Origin: Streptomyces bungoensis
GTDB lineage: Bacteria > Actinomycetota > Actinomycetes > Streptomycetales > Streptomycetaceae
DNA length: 64,000 nt
Assembly (NCBI RefSeq): GCF_001514215.1
Contig: NZ_KQ948859.1
Span: 214,035-278,034 of the forward strand
Direction of reading: 5' to 3'
The notes below the pieces were generated by a model that saw nothing but the letters and a program-made list of their open reading frames with translations, had not been told where the DNA came from and searched no databases. The position numbers were made by a program, and so were the translations under genes. Shown piece by piece: positions 16,364 to 24,809 of this stretch. The stretch's first letter is position 1. Each line of letters opens with the position of its first letter.

Positions 16364-16560
16364 CAGGCGAGCCTGCGGTTCAGCTCGGCGCTGGCCTTGA
16401 GCACATGATCGGCCGCCTCGTTGAACAGACGCGAGTGCTCGTTTATGGCCGCGATCACGGCGTCGTGCGCGAAGGCCTGCATACTGCGCCCTTCCTGGGC
16501 CGCACGCTGTCGGAGGGCGTCGAGCTCTTCGTCCGTAAACCGCAGGTTCAGTCCAGCCAT
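16363..16560 (-). CDS. Ribbon-helix-helix antitoxin, partner of the Doc toxin
   Basis: The 65-residue protein starts MAGLNLRFTDEELDALRQRA, an N-terminal beta strand plus helix that matches the ribbon-helix-helix DNA-binding fold, followed by a helical C-terminus (about residues 38-65) that should wrap the toxin. It is encoded first and overlaps the toxin by one base, the standard antitoxin-toxin arrangement. It likely neutralises Doc and represses the operon promoter. The function is inferred from fold and position. Confidence 0.82.
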   Translation of the reverse strand: MAGLNLRFTDEELDALRQRAAQEGRSMQAFAHDAVIAAINEHSRLFNEAADHVLKASAELNRRLA

Positions 16561-16592
16561 GCGGTTACGGTACTGCGTGGTACCACATGGTG

Positions 16593-18032
16593 TCATTCGG
16601 AAGCCCGCACCCGCCGCGTCACCCACGCCCCCACCACCGCCACCCCCGCCATCGGCAGGAAGACGGCCGCGAAGGCGGCGGGGTGGCCGGTGCCGGTCGC
16701 GGGGGACGCCGTCGTGCTGCCGCCGCCCAGGGTGGCGAAGGCCGCGCCGGTCGCCGCCAGGAGGACCACGTTGGACAGGGCGTCGGAGATCTGCAGGGCG
16801 GCGGAGTTGGCGCCGGCCTCCTCGGGGGCGGACAGCTGGAGCAGCAGCACGCTCGTGGAGGAGATCACCAGGCCCATGCCGAAGCAGCCGAAGCCCCAGG
16901 CGACGGCGACGACCCAGACGGGCACGGAGTGCAGGAGCACGCTCGGCGCGGCGAGGATCGCGGCGGCCACCAGCACCATCCCGGACGTCATCAGCCGCTC
17001 CCGGTACGGCTCCACCCGCGGCCGCGACTGCACCCAGGAGCCCAGCGCCCAGGTGCCGCCGCCGGCCGCCAGCGAGAACCCGGCCAGGGTCGGGGACAGT
17101 CCCCGCTGGGTGACCAGCATCAGCGGGACGAAGGACTCCGCGGCGATGAAGGACCCGGCGGAGACCCCGCGCAGCAGTACGACGGAGGGCAGCCCGCGGG
17201 CGGCGCGGTAGGTGCCGGGCGGGAGGAGACCGCGGACGGCGGGCACGAGCAGCGCGGCGCCGGCCAGGCCCGGGACCAGGGAGACCCAGGTCAGGTCCTG
17301 GGCGGCGTACTGGAGGAGCCCGGCGCCGAGGGAGACGGCGAGGGCGAGCCGGATGCGGCGGCGGCCGGCGGGGACGAAGTCGCCGGTGGCGCCCACGGGG
17401 CCCGAGGTGCGCTGCCGTATCCGGGGCAGCGCGAGCGCGAGCGGGAACACCACCAGCACGGGTATGCCGAGGAAGACCCACCGCCAGCCGAGGTGCTCGG
17501 TCACGGCGCCCGCGGCGAGGGGGCCGACGACCGACGGTACGACCCAGCTCGCGGCGAAGGCCGCCATGATCGCCGGGCGCAGCCGCTCGGGATACGCCCG
17601 CCCGACGACGACGTAGAGCGCGACGATGACCAGCCCGCCGCCGAACCCCTGCACGGCCCGGCCCAGGATGAACACCCACATGACCTGGGCGGTGCCGGCG
17701 ACGACGAGGCCGGCGGCGAAGGCCGCGATGCCGGTGGTCAGCGCGCCGAGCGGGCCGCGCCGGTCGGACCACTGCCCGGCGAGCACCATGCCGAACAGGC
17801 TGGTGGTGAAGTACCCGGAGAAGGCGAAGGCGTACAGCGCCAGCCCGTCGAGCTCCCGCGCGGCGACCGGCATCGCGGTGCCGACGGCCGTCGCCTCGAA
17901 GGCGATGAGCAGCACGACGGAGACGATCCCGACACTGAGCGCCCGGTACGACCGGCCCAGCACACCGCCGTTCTCTTCCGGGACGCGGGCATCTTCCACC
18001 ACAGCGGTGTCGGGGGACTCGAGGGCACTCAT
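16593..18032 (-). CDS. MFS drug/metabolite exporter
   Basis: The 479-residue membrane protein has the MFS pattern of multiple hydrophobic segments, with the loop 2-3 motif GQWSDRRGPLGAL and an antiporter-like motif around ASWVVPSVVGPLAAG (motif C), typical of proton-coupled drug efflux pumps of the DHA families. The N-terminus is a cytoplasmic, acidic leader of about 25 residues. The substrate is unknown. It stands between the Doc/antitoxin pair and the SUKH-4 gene, all on the minus strand, but gaps of 32 and 97 bases give no firm operon. Confidence 0.88.
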   Translation of the reverse strand: MSALESPDTAVVEDARVPEENGGVLGRSYRALSVGIVSVVLLIAFEATAVGTAMPVAARELDGLALYAFAFSGYFTTSLFGMVLAGQWSDRRGPLGALTTGIAAFAAGLVVAGTAQVMWVFILGRAVQGFGGGLVIVALYVVVGRAYPERLRPAIMAAFAASWVVPSVVGPLAAGAVTEHLGWRWVFLGIPVLVVFPLALALPRIRQRTSGPVGATGDFVPAGRRRIRLALAVSLGAGLLQYAAQDLTWVSLVPGLAGAALLVPAVRGLLPPGTYRAARGLPSVVLLRGVSAGSFIAAESFVPLMLVTQRGLSPTLAGFSLAAGGGTWALGSWVQSRPRVEPYRERLMTSGMVLVAAAILAAPSVLLHSVPVWVVAVAWGFGCFGMGLVISSTSVLLLQLSAPEEAGANSAALQISDALSNVVLLAATGAAFATLGGGSTTASPATGTGHPAAFAAVFLPMAGVAVVGAWVTRRVRASE

Positions 18033-18129
18033 GCCCGTCAGGGTAAGGCCCGTCGACGGGTTTGGCCCCTGTCGGTGGTCGGGTCCGTCCTGCGACCTTG
18101 GTCGTACGCCCGGCCGTGCCCGGCAGAGG

Positions 18130-19290
18130 TCAGAGCACCCCGCCCGCCTCGTCCTGGAACAGCTCCGTCCAGTAGTGCCAGGCGGTGTCCGGGAGCAGGG
18201 GCGTGGGGTCCACGGCGGTCAGAGTGTGGATCATGGCCGCGGCCAGCTGGTCGTAGGCCGTCGTGGTCAGCTCGCGGGACAGGTGCTCGTCGATGGTGCG
18301 CTCGTGGTGCAGGAGCCAGAGGGTGAACGCCAGGGTGGAGACGTCGGTGTTGAGGGCGTGGAGCGTCGCGCCGGGCTCGCTGAACGTGAGGACCGCGCCC
18401 GTTCTGCCGTCGACCACCAGGCTGTTGTCCTCGACCAGGTACCCCAGGCGGACCAGGTGGCCGGCGTGCGCGGGGAGGGTGGCCAGGACGCGGTCGTCGG
18501 GGCGCTCGGTGGTGAAGTACTCGGTGAGGGTGGGCAGCGGCGCGTCCGTGTCGGCGTGGAAGAGGACCGCCTCCTCCGGCAGGCCCGTCTCGCGCAGGAA
18601 GCGGCGGGTCGGCTCGTGGGTGAGCGTGGCGGGGAGGTCGATCTCCTCGAAGCGGACCACCCGGCCGTACCCGAACTCCTGGTCCAGGACGCGGGCGGGC
18701 ACGTCCAGGGTGAGGCCGGACGCGGTGCCGGGGCCGGCGGCGAGGGCGAGCGGGCGGATGAGGGCCGCCGCCTTCCAGTAGGGCGGGACCGCGCCGTCCG
18801 TGCCCTCCTCGAAGAGGGCGAGCAGGCGGCGGGTGGCCTCGGCCGCCGTCCCGGGACCGTACTGCCCGGCCAGGGCGGCGAAGCGGCCGCGCAGGCCCGA
18901 CAGTTCCTCCGTGACCGCGGCGAAACGCAGCAGGGTGTCCAGGGACGGGGCGAAGGGGCGCCACTCGGCCGGGTCGAAGAGGTAGGCCGTCGTGATCTCG
19001 CCGGTCGCGCCGTCGAGCAGGATCGACTCGCGGTCCATGCCCGCGGGGTTGAGGAGTTCGCCTATCACCAGGCGGCCGCGCAGCTCCTCCGCCAGGTGGA
19101 AGGGACCGTCCGTGGCGTCGCCCAGCGTGCGCAGGCCGTGCGTGCGCAGCGGGGAGAAGGTCAGCAGGTCGGTGTCGGCGGGCAGTCCGGGGCCCGTCAG
19201 CAGGCCGCGCGTCGGCGCGTGCGTGACGTGGCGGTCCAGCTCCGCCTCGGTCAGCGTGATCGCCGGAACCCCGGCCTCCGTCGTGCTCAT
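18130..19290 (-). CDS. Double SUKH-4 immunity-like protein
   Basis: The 386-residue protein contains two copies of a SUKH-4 type domain. The first half opens ITLTEAELDRHVTHAPTRGL and continues with GPGLPADTDLLTF; the second half repeats the pattern with LPATLTHEPTRRFLRETGLP followed by ADTDAPLPTLTEYF. Each half then shows the ligand-like segment with GELLNPAGMDRESILLDGATG or LGYLVEDNSLVVDGRTGAV. SUKH proteins serve as immunity proteins against toxins of polymorphic or contact-dependent systems. No toxin gene lies beside it, so it may be an orphan immunity protein. Start at ATG 19290; the frame extends further upstream but without coding character. Confidence 0.8.
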   Translation of the reverse strand: MSTTEAGVPAITLTEAELDRHVTHAPTRGLLTGPGLPADTDLLTFSPLRTHGLRTLGDATDGPFHLAEELRGRLVIGELLNPAGMDRESILLDGATGEITTAYLFDPAEWRPFAPSLDTLLRFAAVTEELSGLRGRFAALAGQYGPGTAAEATRRLLALFEEGTDGAVPPYWKAAALIRPLALAAGPGTASGLTLDVPARVLDQEFGYGRVVRFEEIDLPATLTHEPTRRFLRETGLPEEAVLFHADTDAPLPTLTEYFTTERPDDRVLATLPAHAGHLVRLGYLVEDNSLVVDGRTGAVLTFSEPGATLHALNTDVSTLAFTLWLLHHERTIDEHLSRELTTTAYDQLAAAMIHTLTAVDPTPLLPDTAWHYWTELFQDEAGGVL

Positions 19291-19466
19291 CGCTCCCCCG
19301 CGATCGTGCTCGGTACGTCGCCGCGCGCCGTACGCCGTCCCTGGGCAGGGCGTGCCCGGCCGCCCAGGGCCTGTCGGACGCGGCCGTCCCCCACTGCTGC
19401 GCACAGTACGCCGCACCACTGACAACGCCCGGTGGGAAGGACGCCGGACGGCCCCGGGCCGTTGCC

Positions 19467-19592
19467 TCAGGTGAGGTAGATGCCGCCCAGGACGACGACC
19501 AGGGCCGCCAGGACGAACACGAGGATCCACAGGAACAGCTTGCCGAGGCTCGGCGGGGGCTCGTAGCGGGGCTCTTCGGGGGGTGCGCTCAC
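19467..19592 (-). CDS. 41-residue single-pass membrane protein, coupled to the molybdenum hydroxylase operon
   Basis: A GTG at 19592 opens a frame of 41 residues whose start overlaps the stop of the large molybdenum hydroxylase subunit by four bases (GTGA), a sign of translational coupling. The product has a Pro/Glu-rich N-terminus (VSAPPEEPRYEPPPSLGK) and one hydrophobic helix (LFLWILVFVLAALVVVLG) near its C-terminus. It could anchor or chaperone the hydroxylase at the membrane. This role is inferred from the operon only; no family is recognised. Confidence 0.65.
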   Translation of the reverse strand: MSAPPEEPRYEPPPSLGKLFLWILVFVLAALVVVLGGIYLT

Positions 19593-21898
19593 GGGGTCGT
19601 CACCACTGCGGCCTGGGGGCGGATGGGGAGGCGGTTGACCGGCCGGCCGGTGGCGGCGCGGACGGCCGAGGCGATCGCGGCCGGGGAGGTCACCACGGGG
19701 ACCGCGCTGACCGACTTGGCGCCGAAGGGGGCGACCACGTCCCGTTCCTCGACCAGTCTCACGATCCGGATGTCCGGCGCGTCCAGGGCGGTCGGCAGGG
19801 CGTATCCGGTCAGGTCGGGGTGGCGGATCAGGCCGCGCGGGGTGCGCAGGTTCTCGGTGAGGGCGATGCCGACGCCCTGGGTGACGCCGGCCTCGATGCG
19901 GGCGGCGAGCTGGCCCGGGTTGAGGACCCGGCCGACGTCCTGGGCGACGGCCAGCTCCACCACGCGGACCGAGCCGAGCTCGATGTCCACGTCCACCACC
20001 GCGCGGATGGCGCAGAAGGCCAGGCCGACGAAGGCGTCGCCCTGCCCCGCGGCGTCCAGGGGCTCGGTGGGGTGCGGGCGGCACTGGGCCGTGGCCCACA
20101 GCTCCTTGCCCTCCAGCGCCTCGGTGACGGTCGTCGAGAGCACGCCGTCGTACGAAGTGATCTTGCCGTCGGTGATCTGCAGCAGCTCGGTGGACATGCC
20201 GAACTTGTGCGCCAGGGGCTGCAGGAGCTGGGTGCGGACCATCTTGGCCGCGCGCTCCACCGCGCCGCCCGACACCCAGGTGTGGCGGCCGCGGCAGCCC
20301 GGGCCGGCCGGCGGCTGGTCGGTGTCGACGGGGACGACGTGCACCTCGTCGACGCCCAGGGTGTCCTGCACGATCTGCCGGGCCAGCGTGGTGAAGCCCT
20401 GCCCCGTCTCCACGGCCGCGCAGAGCACGGTCGCGACGCCGTCCTGGACCTTGACGGTCGCCGTGGACACCTCGTCGGCGCCCTCCGCGCCGAGCATGTG
20501 CACCATGCCCAGGCCGTAGCCGACGCCGCGGCGCACGGCCCCGGGCTCGCCCGCGCCCTCGGGGCCGCCGGGCAGCAGCCACTCGTCCTCGGGGGTGTCC
20601 TTGGGCAGCGGCGGGAGCGGGAAGTCCCGGACCGCCTGGAGGAGTTCGGCGACCGGGGCCGGGCAGGTCACGGTCTGGCCGATGGGCAGGACGTCGCCGG
20701 TCGCGAGGACGTTGCGCAGGCGCACCTCGGCCGGGTCCAGGCCCAGTTTCCGCGCCAGCTTGTCCATCTGCGCCTCGTACGCGGCGCACACCTGCATGGC
20801 GCCCTCGCCGCGCACGTGGCCGGAGGGCGGGTTGTTGGTGCGGACCGCCCAGCCCTCGATGAAGGCGTGCGGGACGACGTACGGGCCGCACGCGAAGGAG
20901 ACGGCGGCGGCGAGCGCGTCGGCGGAGGTGTCGGCGTAGGCGCCCGCGTCCAGCAGGATCTGCGCCTCGACCTTCACCAGCCGGCCCTCGGCGTCGGCGT
21001 GGTGGCGGTAGCGCAACAGGGTGGGGTGGCGGTGGGCGTGGCCGAGGAACGACTCCTCGCGGGTGGCCGTCAGCTTCACCGGGCAGCCGGTCTTCAGCGC
21101 GAGCAGGCCGAGCGGGAGCTGGAAGCCCTGGTCCTCGCGGTCGGCGGTGGCGCCGGGCACCCCGGTGACGACGATCTTCACCCGATCCGGCGACAGGCCG
21201 TAGCAGGCGGCGGCCGTGTTGCGGTCGGTGTGCGGGTCGGTGGAGGCCAGGTACAGCTCCACGCCGCCGTCGGGGCGGGGCACGGCGAGGCCGGCCTCGG
21301 CGCCGATGGGGGCCGGGTCCGCGCGGCCGATGCGGTACTGGCCCTCGACGACGACCTCGCCGACCGCGTCCGGGTCGCCGTGGCGCAGCGGGATGTGCCG
21401 GATCAGGTTGCCGTCCGGGTGCAGCGGCTCCGCCTCGAAGGCCTGTTCGGGGTCGGTCACCGGGTCGAGCACCTCGTACTCGACGATGACGGCGGCGGCG
21501 GCCATCCGCGCGGTGTCGGGGTGGTCGGCGGCGACGGCGGCGATGGGCTCGCCGTGGTGGCGCACGACCTCGGAGGCGAACACCGGCCGGTCGGGCGTGC
21601 CGCGGCCGTGGCGGGAGGTGCCGGGCACGTCCTCGTGGGTGACGACGGCCCGGACGCCGGGCATCTCGCGCGCGTGGCTGGTGTCGATGGAGACGATGCG
21701 CGCGTGCGCGTGCGGGGAGCGCAGGACGGCCGCCCACAGCAGGCCCTCGGCCCACAGGTCGGCGGCGTACGGGAAGGTGCCCTCGGTCTTGGCGCGGGCG
21801 TCGGCGTGCGGGAGGGAGGCGCCGAGACCGTGCGGCACCTGCTCGGCGGCCGTCTCGGTGGCGTCCGCGGTGGTCGCGGTGGCGGCTTCGTTGCTCAC
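19589..21898 (-). CDS. Molybdenum hydroxylase large subunit (xanthine dehydrogenase family)
   Basis: The 769-residue protein has the aldehyde oxidase/xanthine dehydrogenase a/b hammerhead domain at the N-terminus (DARAKTEGTFPYAADL) and the molybdopterin-binding domains behind it, with the AAVETGQGFTTLARQIVQDT motif that contacts the cofactor. The GTG at 21898 has a GGAGG box six bases upstream. Near the C-terminus the family segment K-x-V-G-E reads KSVSA here, so the residue aligned to the catalytic Glu is Ala732. This suggests a changed reaction or a changed mechanism. It is the third of four overlapping genes, after the FAD and iron-sulfur subunits. Substrate unknown; xanthine is not assured. 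Confidence 0.88.
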   Translation of the reverse strand: MSNEAATATTADATETAAEQVPHGLGASLPHADARAKTEGTFPYAADLWAEGLLWAAVLRSPHAHARIVSIDTSHAREMPGVRAVVTHEDVPGTSRHGRGTPDRPVFASEVVRHHGEPIAAVAADHPDTARMAAAAVIVEYEVLDPVTDPEQAFEAEPLHPDGNLIRHIPLRHGDPDAVGEVVVEGQYRIGRADPAPIGAEAGLAVPRPDGGVELYLASTDPHTDRNTAAACYGLSPDRVKIVVTGVPGATADREDQGFQLPLGLLALKTGCPVKLTATREESFLGHAHRHPTLLRYRHHADAEGRLVKVEAQILLDAGAYADTSADALAAAVSFACGPYVVPHAFIEGWAVRTNNPPSGHVRGEGAMQVCAAYEAQMDKLARKLGLDPAEVRLRNVLATGDVLPIGQTVTCPAPVAELLQAVRDFPLPPLPKDTPEDEWLLPGGPEGAGEPGAVRRGVGYGLGMVHMLGAEGADEVSTATVKVQDGVATVLCAAVETGQGFTTLARQIVQDTLGVDEVHVVPVDTDQPPAGPGCRGRHTWVSGGAVERAAKMVRTQLLQPLAHKFGMSTELLQITDGKITSYDGVLSTTVTEALEGKELWATAQCRPHPTEPLDAAGQGDAFVGLAFCAIRAVVDVDIELGSVRVVELAVAQDVGRVLNPGQLAARIEAGVTQGVGIALTENLRTPRGLIRHPDLTGYALPTALDAPDIRIVRLVEERDVVAPFGAKSVSAVPVVTSPAAIASAVRAATGRPVNRLPIRPQAAVVTTP

Positions 21899-23661
21899 GC
21901 CTGGCCTCCGTCCTGGCCGTGGTGCTGGTCGTGCGGTCCCGGTGTCCCGAAGGTGTGGGGACTGTCGAAGACCCCGTGTCCGTGGGTCGCGTGGGTGTCG
22001 AACGCCGACGGGTTGACGCCGCCGGCGCCCGGGCCCGCCTGGTGCGGGATGCGCGGCTCGTCGGTGTCCGTCCCGGCGTCGGCGCCGGTGTGCGCCTCGC
22101 GTTCGGCGACGACCTCCTGGACGGCCCGCAGGACGCCCCGGTAGCCGGAGCAGCGGCACAGGTTGCCGCACAGGGCCTGGCGGGTCTCCAGCTCGGTCGG
22201 CGCGGGGTTGCCCTCCAGCAGGTCGTGCAGGGTCATCGCCATGCCGGGCACGCAGAAGCCGCACTGCACGGCGCCGCACCGGGCGAGGGCGCGCTGCACG
22301 TCGGAGGGCTGCCCGTCGACGGCCAGGCCCTCGACGGTGCGGACCTCGCTGCCGGCCGCGGTGACCGCCGGGACCAGGCAGGAGGCGACGAGGCGGCCGT
22401 CGACCTGGACGTTGCAGGCGCCGCACTCGCCCTGCGAGCAGCCGTCCTTGGCGCCCGCGAGCCCGAGCCGCTCCCGCAGGACGTACAGCAGGGACTCGCC
22501 GATCCAGGCGTCGGTGACGGGGCGGTCGGCGCCGTTGACGCGCAGCACGTAGGAGGCGAGGGGGTGTTCGTCGTGAGGGGGGAGCGGGGCGGGGTCCTCG
22601 GGGTCCGGTGCGTCGGCCGGCGTCTCGTGGGCCGCCGTCGCGTGGTCCTCGCCGGCGCGGGTCGCGGGGTCCTCGGGATCCGCGGCGTCGGGCGCGTCCT
22701 CGGATCCCGCCGGTTCCGCCGGGCCGTCGGTGGCCGCCGGGTCGGCGGTGGGGGGTGCGTCGGCCGTGACGGGCGGCTGCGCGGCCTCGTGCGCCGGGCC
22801 GGTCCCGGTGGCCGGGCCGTGGTCCGCCGGGCCGCCGGCGGGGCCCTCGGCGGCCTGCGCGGGGTCGCTGTCGTCGGCGGTACCCGCGGGGGTACCTCCC
22901 GTCTCGGGTCCGGCCTCCTCGGGGCCGCGTCCGGAGGCGGTGGCGCCGTCCTCGGCCGGATCCGCCGGACCCGCGCCGTCCGCGGGGCTCCCGGCGTACA
23001 GGCCGTCGGGGGCGCCGGGTGCTGTGCCGGCCGGGTCGGCGGGGTGGCCGGGCGGGGCCGCCGCGAAGGGGTGGTCCCGCCGCGGTTCCGGCCGCGCCGG
23101 CTCCTGCTCCGGCCGGCCCCAGGGCTGTCCCGGCGGCTCCGTCGCCCACGGGGCGGAGGCGCCGCCGGGGAGCGTGGCGGGCGGGGTGCCGCCCCACTGC
23201 TCGACCAGCGCCGACGTCGTGAACTCGCCCGACTCGTCCGGCAGGTCGCCGCCGGCGACCGGGATCGACCACTGGCCGGTGACGTCGTGTCCGGGGGCGG
23301 GCGGGGCCGCGGGCTCCTCGAAGGTCCACTGCTGCGTGGCCGCGGGCTGGTACGTGAACCGGTCGCCGCCCGCCGGGCCCGGGGGCACGGCGTTGGGGTC
23401 GGGCCACTGCTCGCCGCCGCCCGGCGCCGCCCAGGCGCCGCCGCCGTCGGGTTCGCCCGCGCCGGGGGCCGGCGTTATCCGCGGCGGCACGTAGCCGTGG
23501 CCGGGCGCGGCCAGGGGGCTGTCACCGGAGAGCAGGGCGTCGATGCCCCCCTCGGGGAGCTTGACGAAGGCGGTGGCGCCGTCGTCGTAGTCGCCCTGGG
23601 GCAGCGGGTCCCAGCGGCCGCCGCCCTGGGGGGTGCCCTCTCCGTGCTGGTCGTCGGTCAC
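21895..23661 (-). CDS. [2Fe-2S] subunit of the molybdenum hydroxylase with a 360-residue N-terminal extension
   Basis: The two-cluster ferredoxin domain begins at about residue 363 (DEHPLASYVLRVNG). The plant-type cluster cysteines appear in DGCSQGECGACNVQVDG, and the second cluster in QCGFCVPGMA and CGNLCRCSGYRG. Such subunits usually have about 160-200 residues; this one has 588 because of an N-terminal region of about 360 residues rich in Pro, Ala, Gly, Asp and Glu, and a His/Gly/Pro-rich tail of about 65 residues after the domain. The subunit passes electrons between molybdopterin and FAD. GTG at 23661 overlaps the preceding FAD-subunit stop by four bases, and its own stop overlaps the next gene likewise. 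Confidence 0.88.
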   Translation of the reverse strand: MTDDQHGEGTPQGGGRWDPLPQGDYDDGATAFVKLPEGGIDALLSGDSPLAAPGHGYVPPRITPAPGAGEPDGGGAWAAPGGGEQWPDPNAVPPGPAGGDRFTYQPAATQQWTFEEPAAPPAPGHDVTGQWSIPVAGGDLPDESGEFTTSALVEQWGGTPPATLPGGASAPWATEPPGQPWGRPEQEPARPEPRRDHPFAAAPPGHPADPAGTAPGAPDGLYAGSPADGAGPADPAEDGATASGRGPEEAGPETGGTPAGTADDSDPAQAAEGPAGGPADHGPATGTGPAHEAAQPPVTADAPPTADPAATDGPAEPAGSEDAPDAADPEDPATRAGEDHATAAHETPADAPDPEDPAPLPPHDEHPLASYVLRVNGADRPVTDAWIGESLLYVLRERLGLAGAKDGCSQGECGACNVQVDGRLVASCLVPAVTAAGSEVRTVEGLAVDGQPSDVQRALARCGAVQCGFCVPGMAMTLHDLLEGNPAPTELETRQALCGNLCRCSGYRGVLRAVQEVVAEREAHTGADAGTDTDEPRIPHQAGPGAGGVNPSAFDTHATHGHGVFDSPHTFGTPGPHDQHHGQDGGQA

Positions 23662-24551
23662 GACAGCGCCCTCCCCAGTGCTCGTCGGGCCAGCGCGGCG
23701 ACGGTGCGCCGCAGGTGCAGTACGGCGGGCGGGAGCGGGACGACGGAGCCGTCCGGCTCGGGTACCGGGTCGGGGATGCAGGCCGCGGCCACGTACTCAC
23801 CGAAGGCCTGCAGGGCCTCCGGGACCAGCGCGCGGTCGTTGTCCCAGTCGATGAGCTGCGCGACCCACTGCTCGGCGTCCAGCGGGCGCAGCGGCATCGG
23901 CGCTATGGCGCCGACGGCGCACCGCACCCCGCGCCGGGCCGGGTCGAGGACGACGGCCACGGAGGCCGCCGCGCGGCCCGGGCCGGTGCGGCCGGTCGCC
24001 TTCAGGAAGACCTGCGGGGCGTGCAGCAGCGGCACGCGCACGAAGCCGATGAGTTCGCCGCCGCGCAGCATCTCCACGCCGGCCAGCAGGTGGGAGACCG
24101 GGATCTCCCGGCGGGCTCCGCCCTGGCCCGCGATGATCAGCGTCGCCTCCAGGGCGGCCAGCACCGGCAGCGCGTCCCCGGTGGGGGCGGCGGAGGCGAT
24201 GTTGCCGCCCAGGGTGCCCGCGTTGCGGATGTGCGGCGGGCCCGCGGCGCGCGCGGCGGCGGCCAGCGCCGGGATCAGGGCCGCGAAGTCGGGGCGGCCC
24301 ATGCGCGCGTGCGTGAGGCCCGCGCCGAGCAGCGCGTGGCCGTCCTGGTACTGCCAGCCGCGGATCTCGCTGATCCGCCCGAGGCCGACCAGGGCGGCGG
24401 GCCTGAGCTGGCCGGAGTTGACGGCGGCCATGAGGTCGGTGCCGCCCGCCACCGGGACGGCGGCCGGCATGGCGGTGAGGGCCGCCACGGCCTCGTCCAG
24501 TGTCGTGGGCAGCGTGACGGCCTGCGCCGCCTGCGGTGCGTGCGTGGTCAA
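23658..24551 (-). CDS. FAD-binding subunit of the molybdenum hydroxylase
   Basis: This is the CoxM/XdhB-type medium subunit. The FAD-binding motifs AGGTDLMAAVNSG and NAGTLGGNIASAAPTGD are both present, and the C-terminal CO dehydrogenase flavoprotein domain follows, to about 297 residues. The start is uncertain: a TTG at 24551 (LTTHAPQAAQA) places the first motif at the normal distance and has an AAGGGG-like box upstream; a GTG at 24578 would add nine residues. It is the first gene of the operon FAD subunit - iron-sulfur subunit - molybdopterin subunit - small membrane protein, all with 4-base overlaps. Confidence 0.85.
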   Translation of the reverse strand: MTTHAPQAAQAVTLPTTLDEAVAALTAMPAAVPVAGGTDLMAAVNSGQLRPAALVGLGRISEIRGWQYQDGHALLGAGLTHARMGRPDFAALIPALAAAARAAGPPHIRNAGTLGGNIASAAPTGDALPVLAALEATLIIAGQGGARREIPVSHLLAGVEMLRGGELIGFVRVPLLHAPQVFLKATGRTGPGRAAASVAVVLDPARRGVRCAVGAIAPMPLRPLDAEQWVAQLIDWDNDRALVPEALQAFGEYVAAACIPDPVPEPDGSVVPLPPAVLHLRRTVAALARRALGRALS

Positions 24552-24809
24552 ACCGGCTGCCCCTTCCCGCTGCCCCACCTGGTCCCACCTGTGTGGCCGT
24601 ACGGTACGTGCTCACAGGGCGGACGTGGCAACTCTGGCACATCTTCGCAAGGGGCGGACGCGGGGGTCCGCTAGGAGGCATTCGTCCACCTCATCGGGGA
24701 GATGGTCCTATTTTGTGCGCCCCAGCCGATGCATCCGATTAACCCTCCCCAGTGACCATTGGAGGCATTTTTCAGCTTTTCTTACCGGCCTTTTTCCACC
24801 GGTCCTTCC

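Noticed and set aside
24579..24809. AT-richer stretch with repeated ACCGG strings as a possible operator or terminator
   Set aside because: The repeats are too short and irregular for a specific call; it is most simply the promoter region of the hydroxylase operon.
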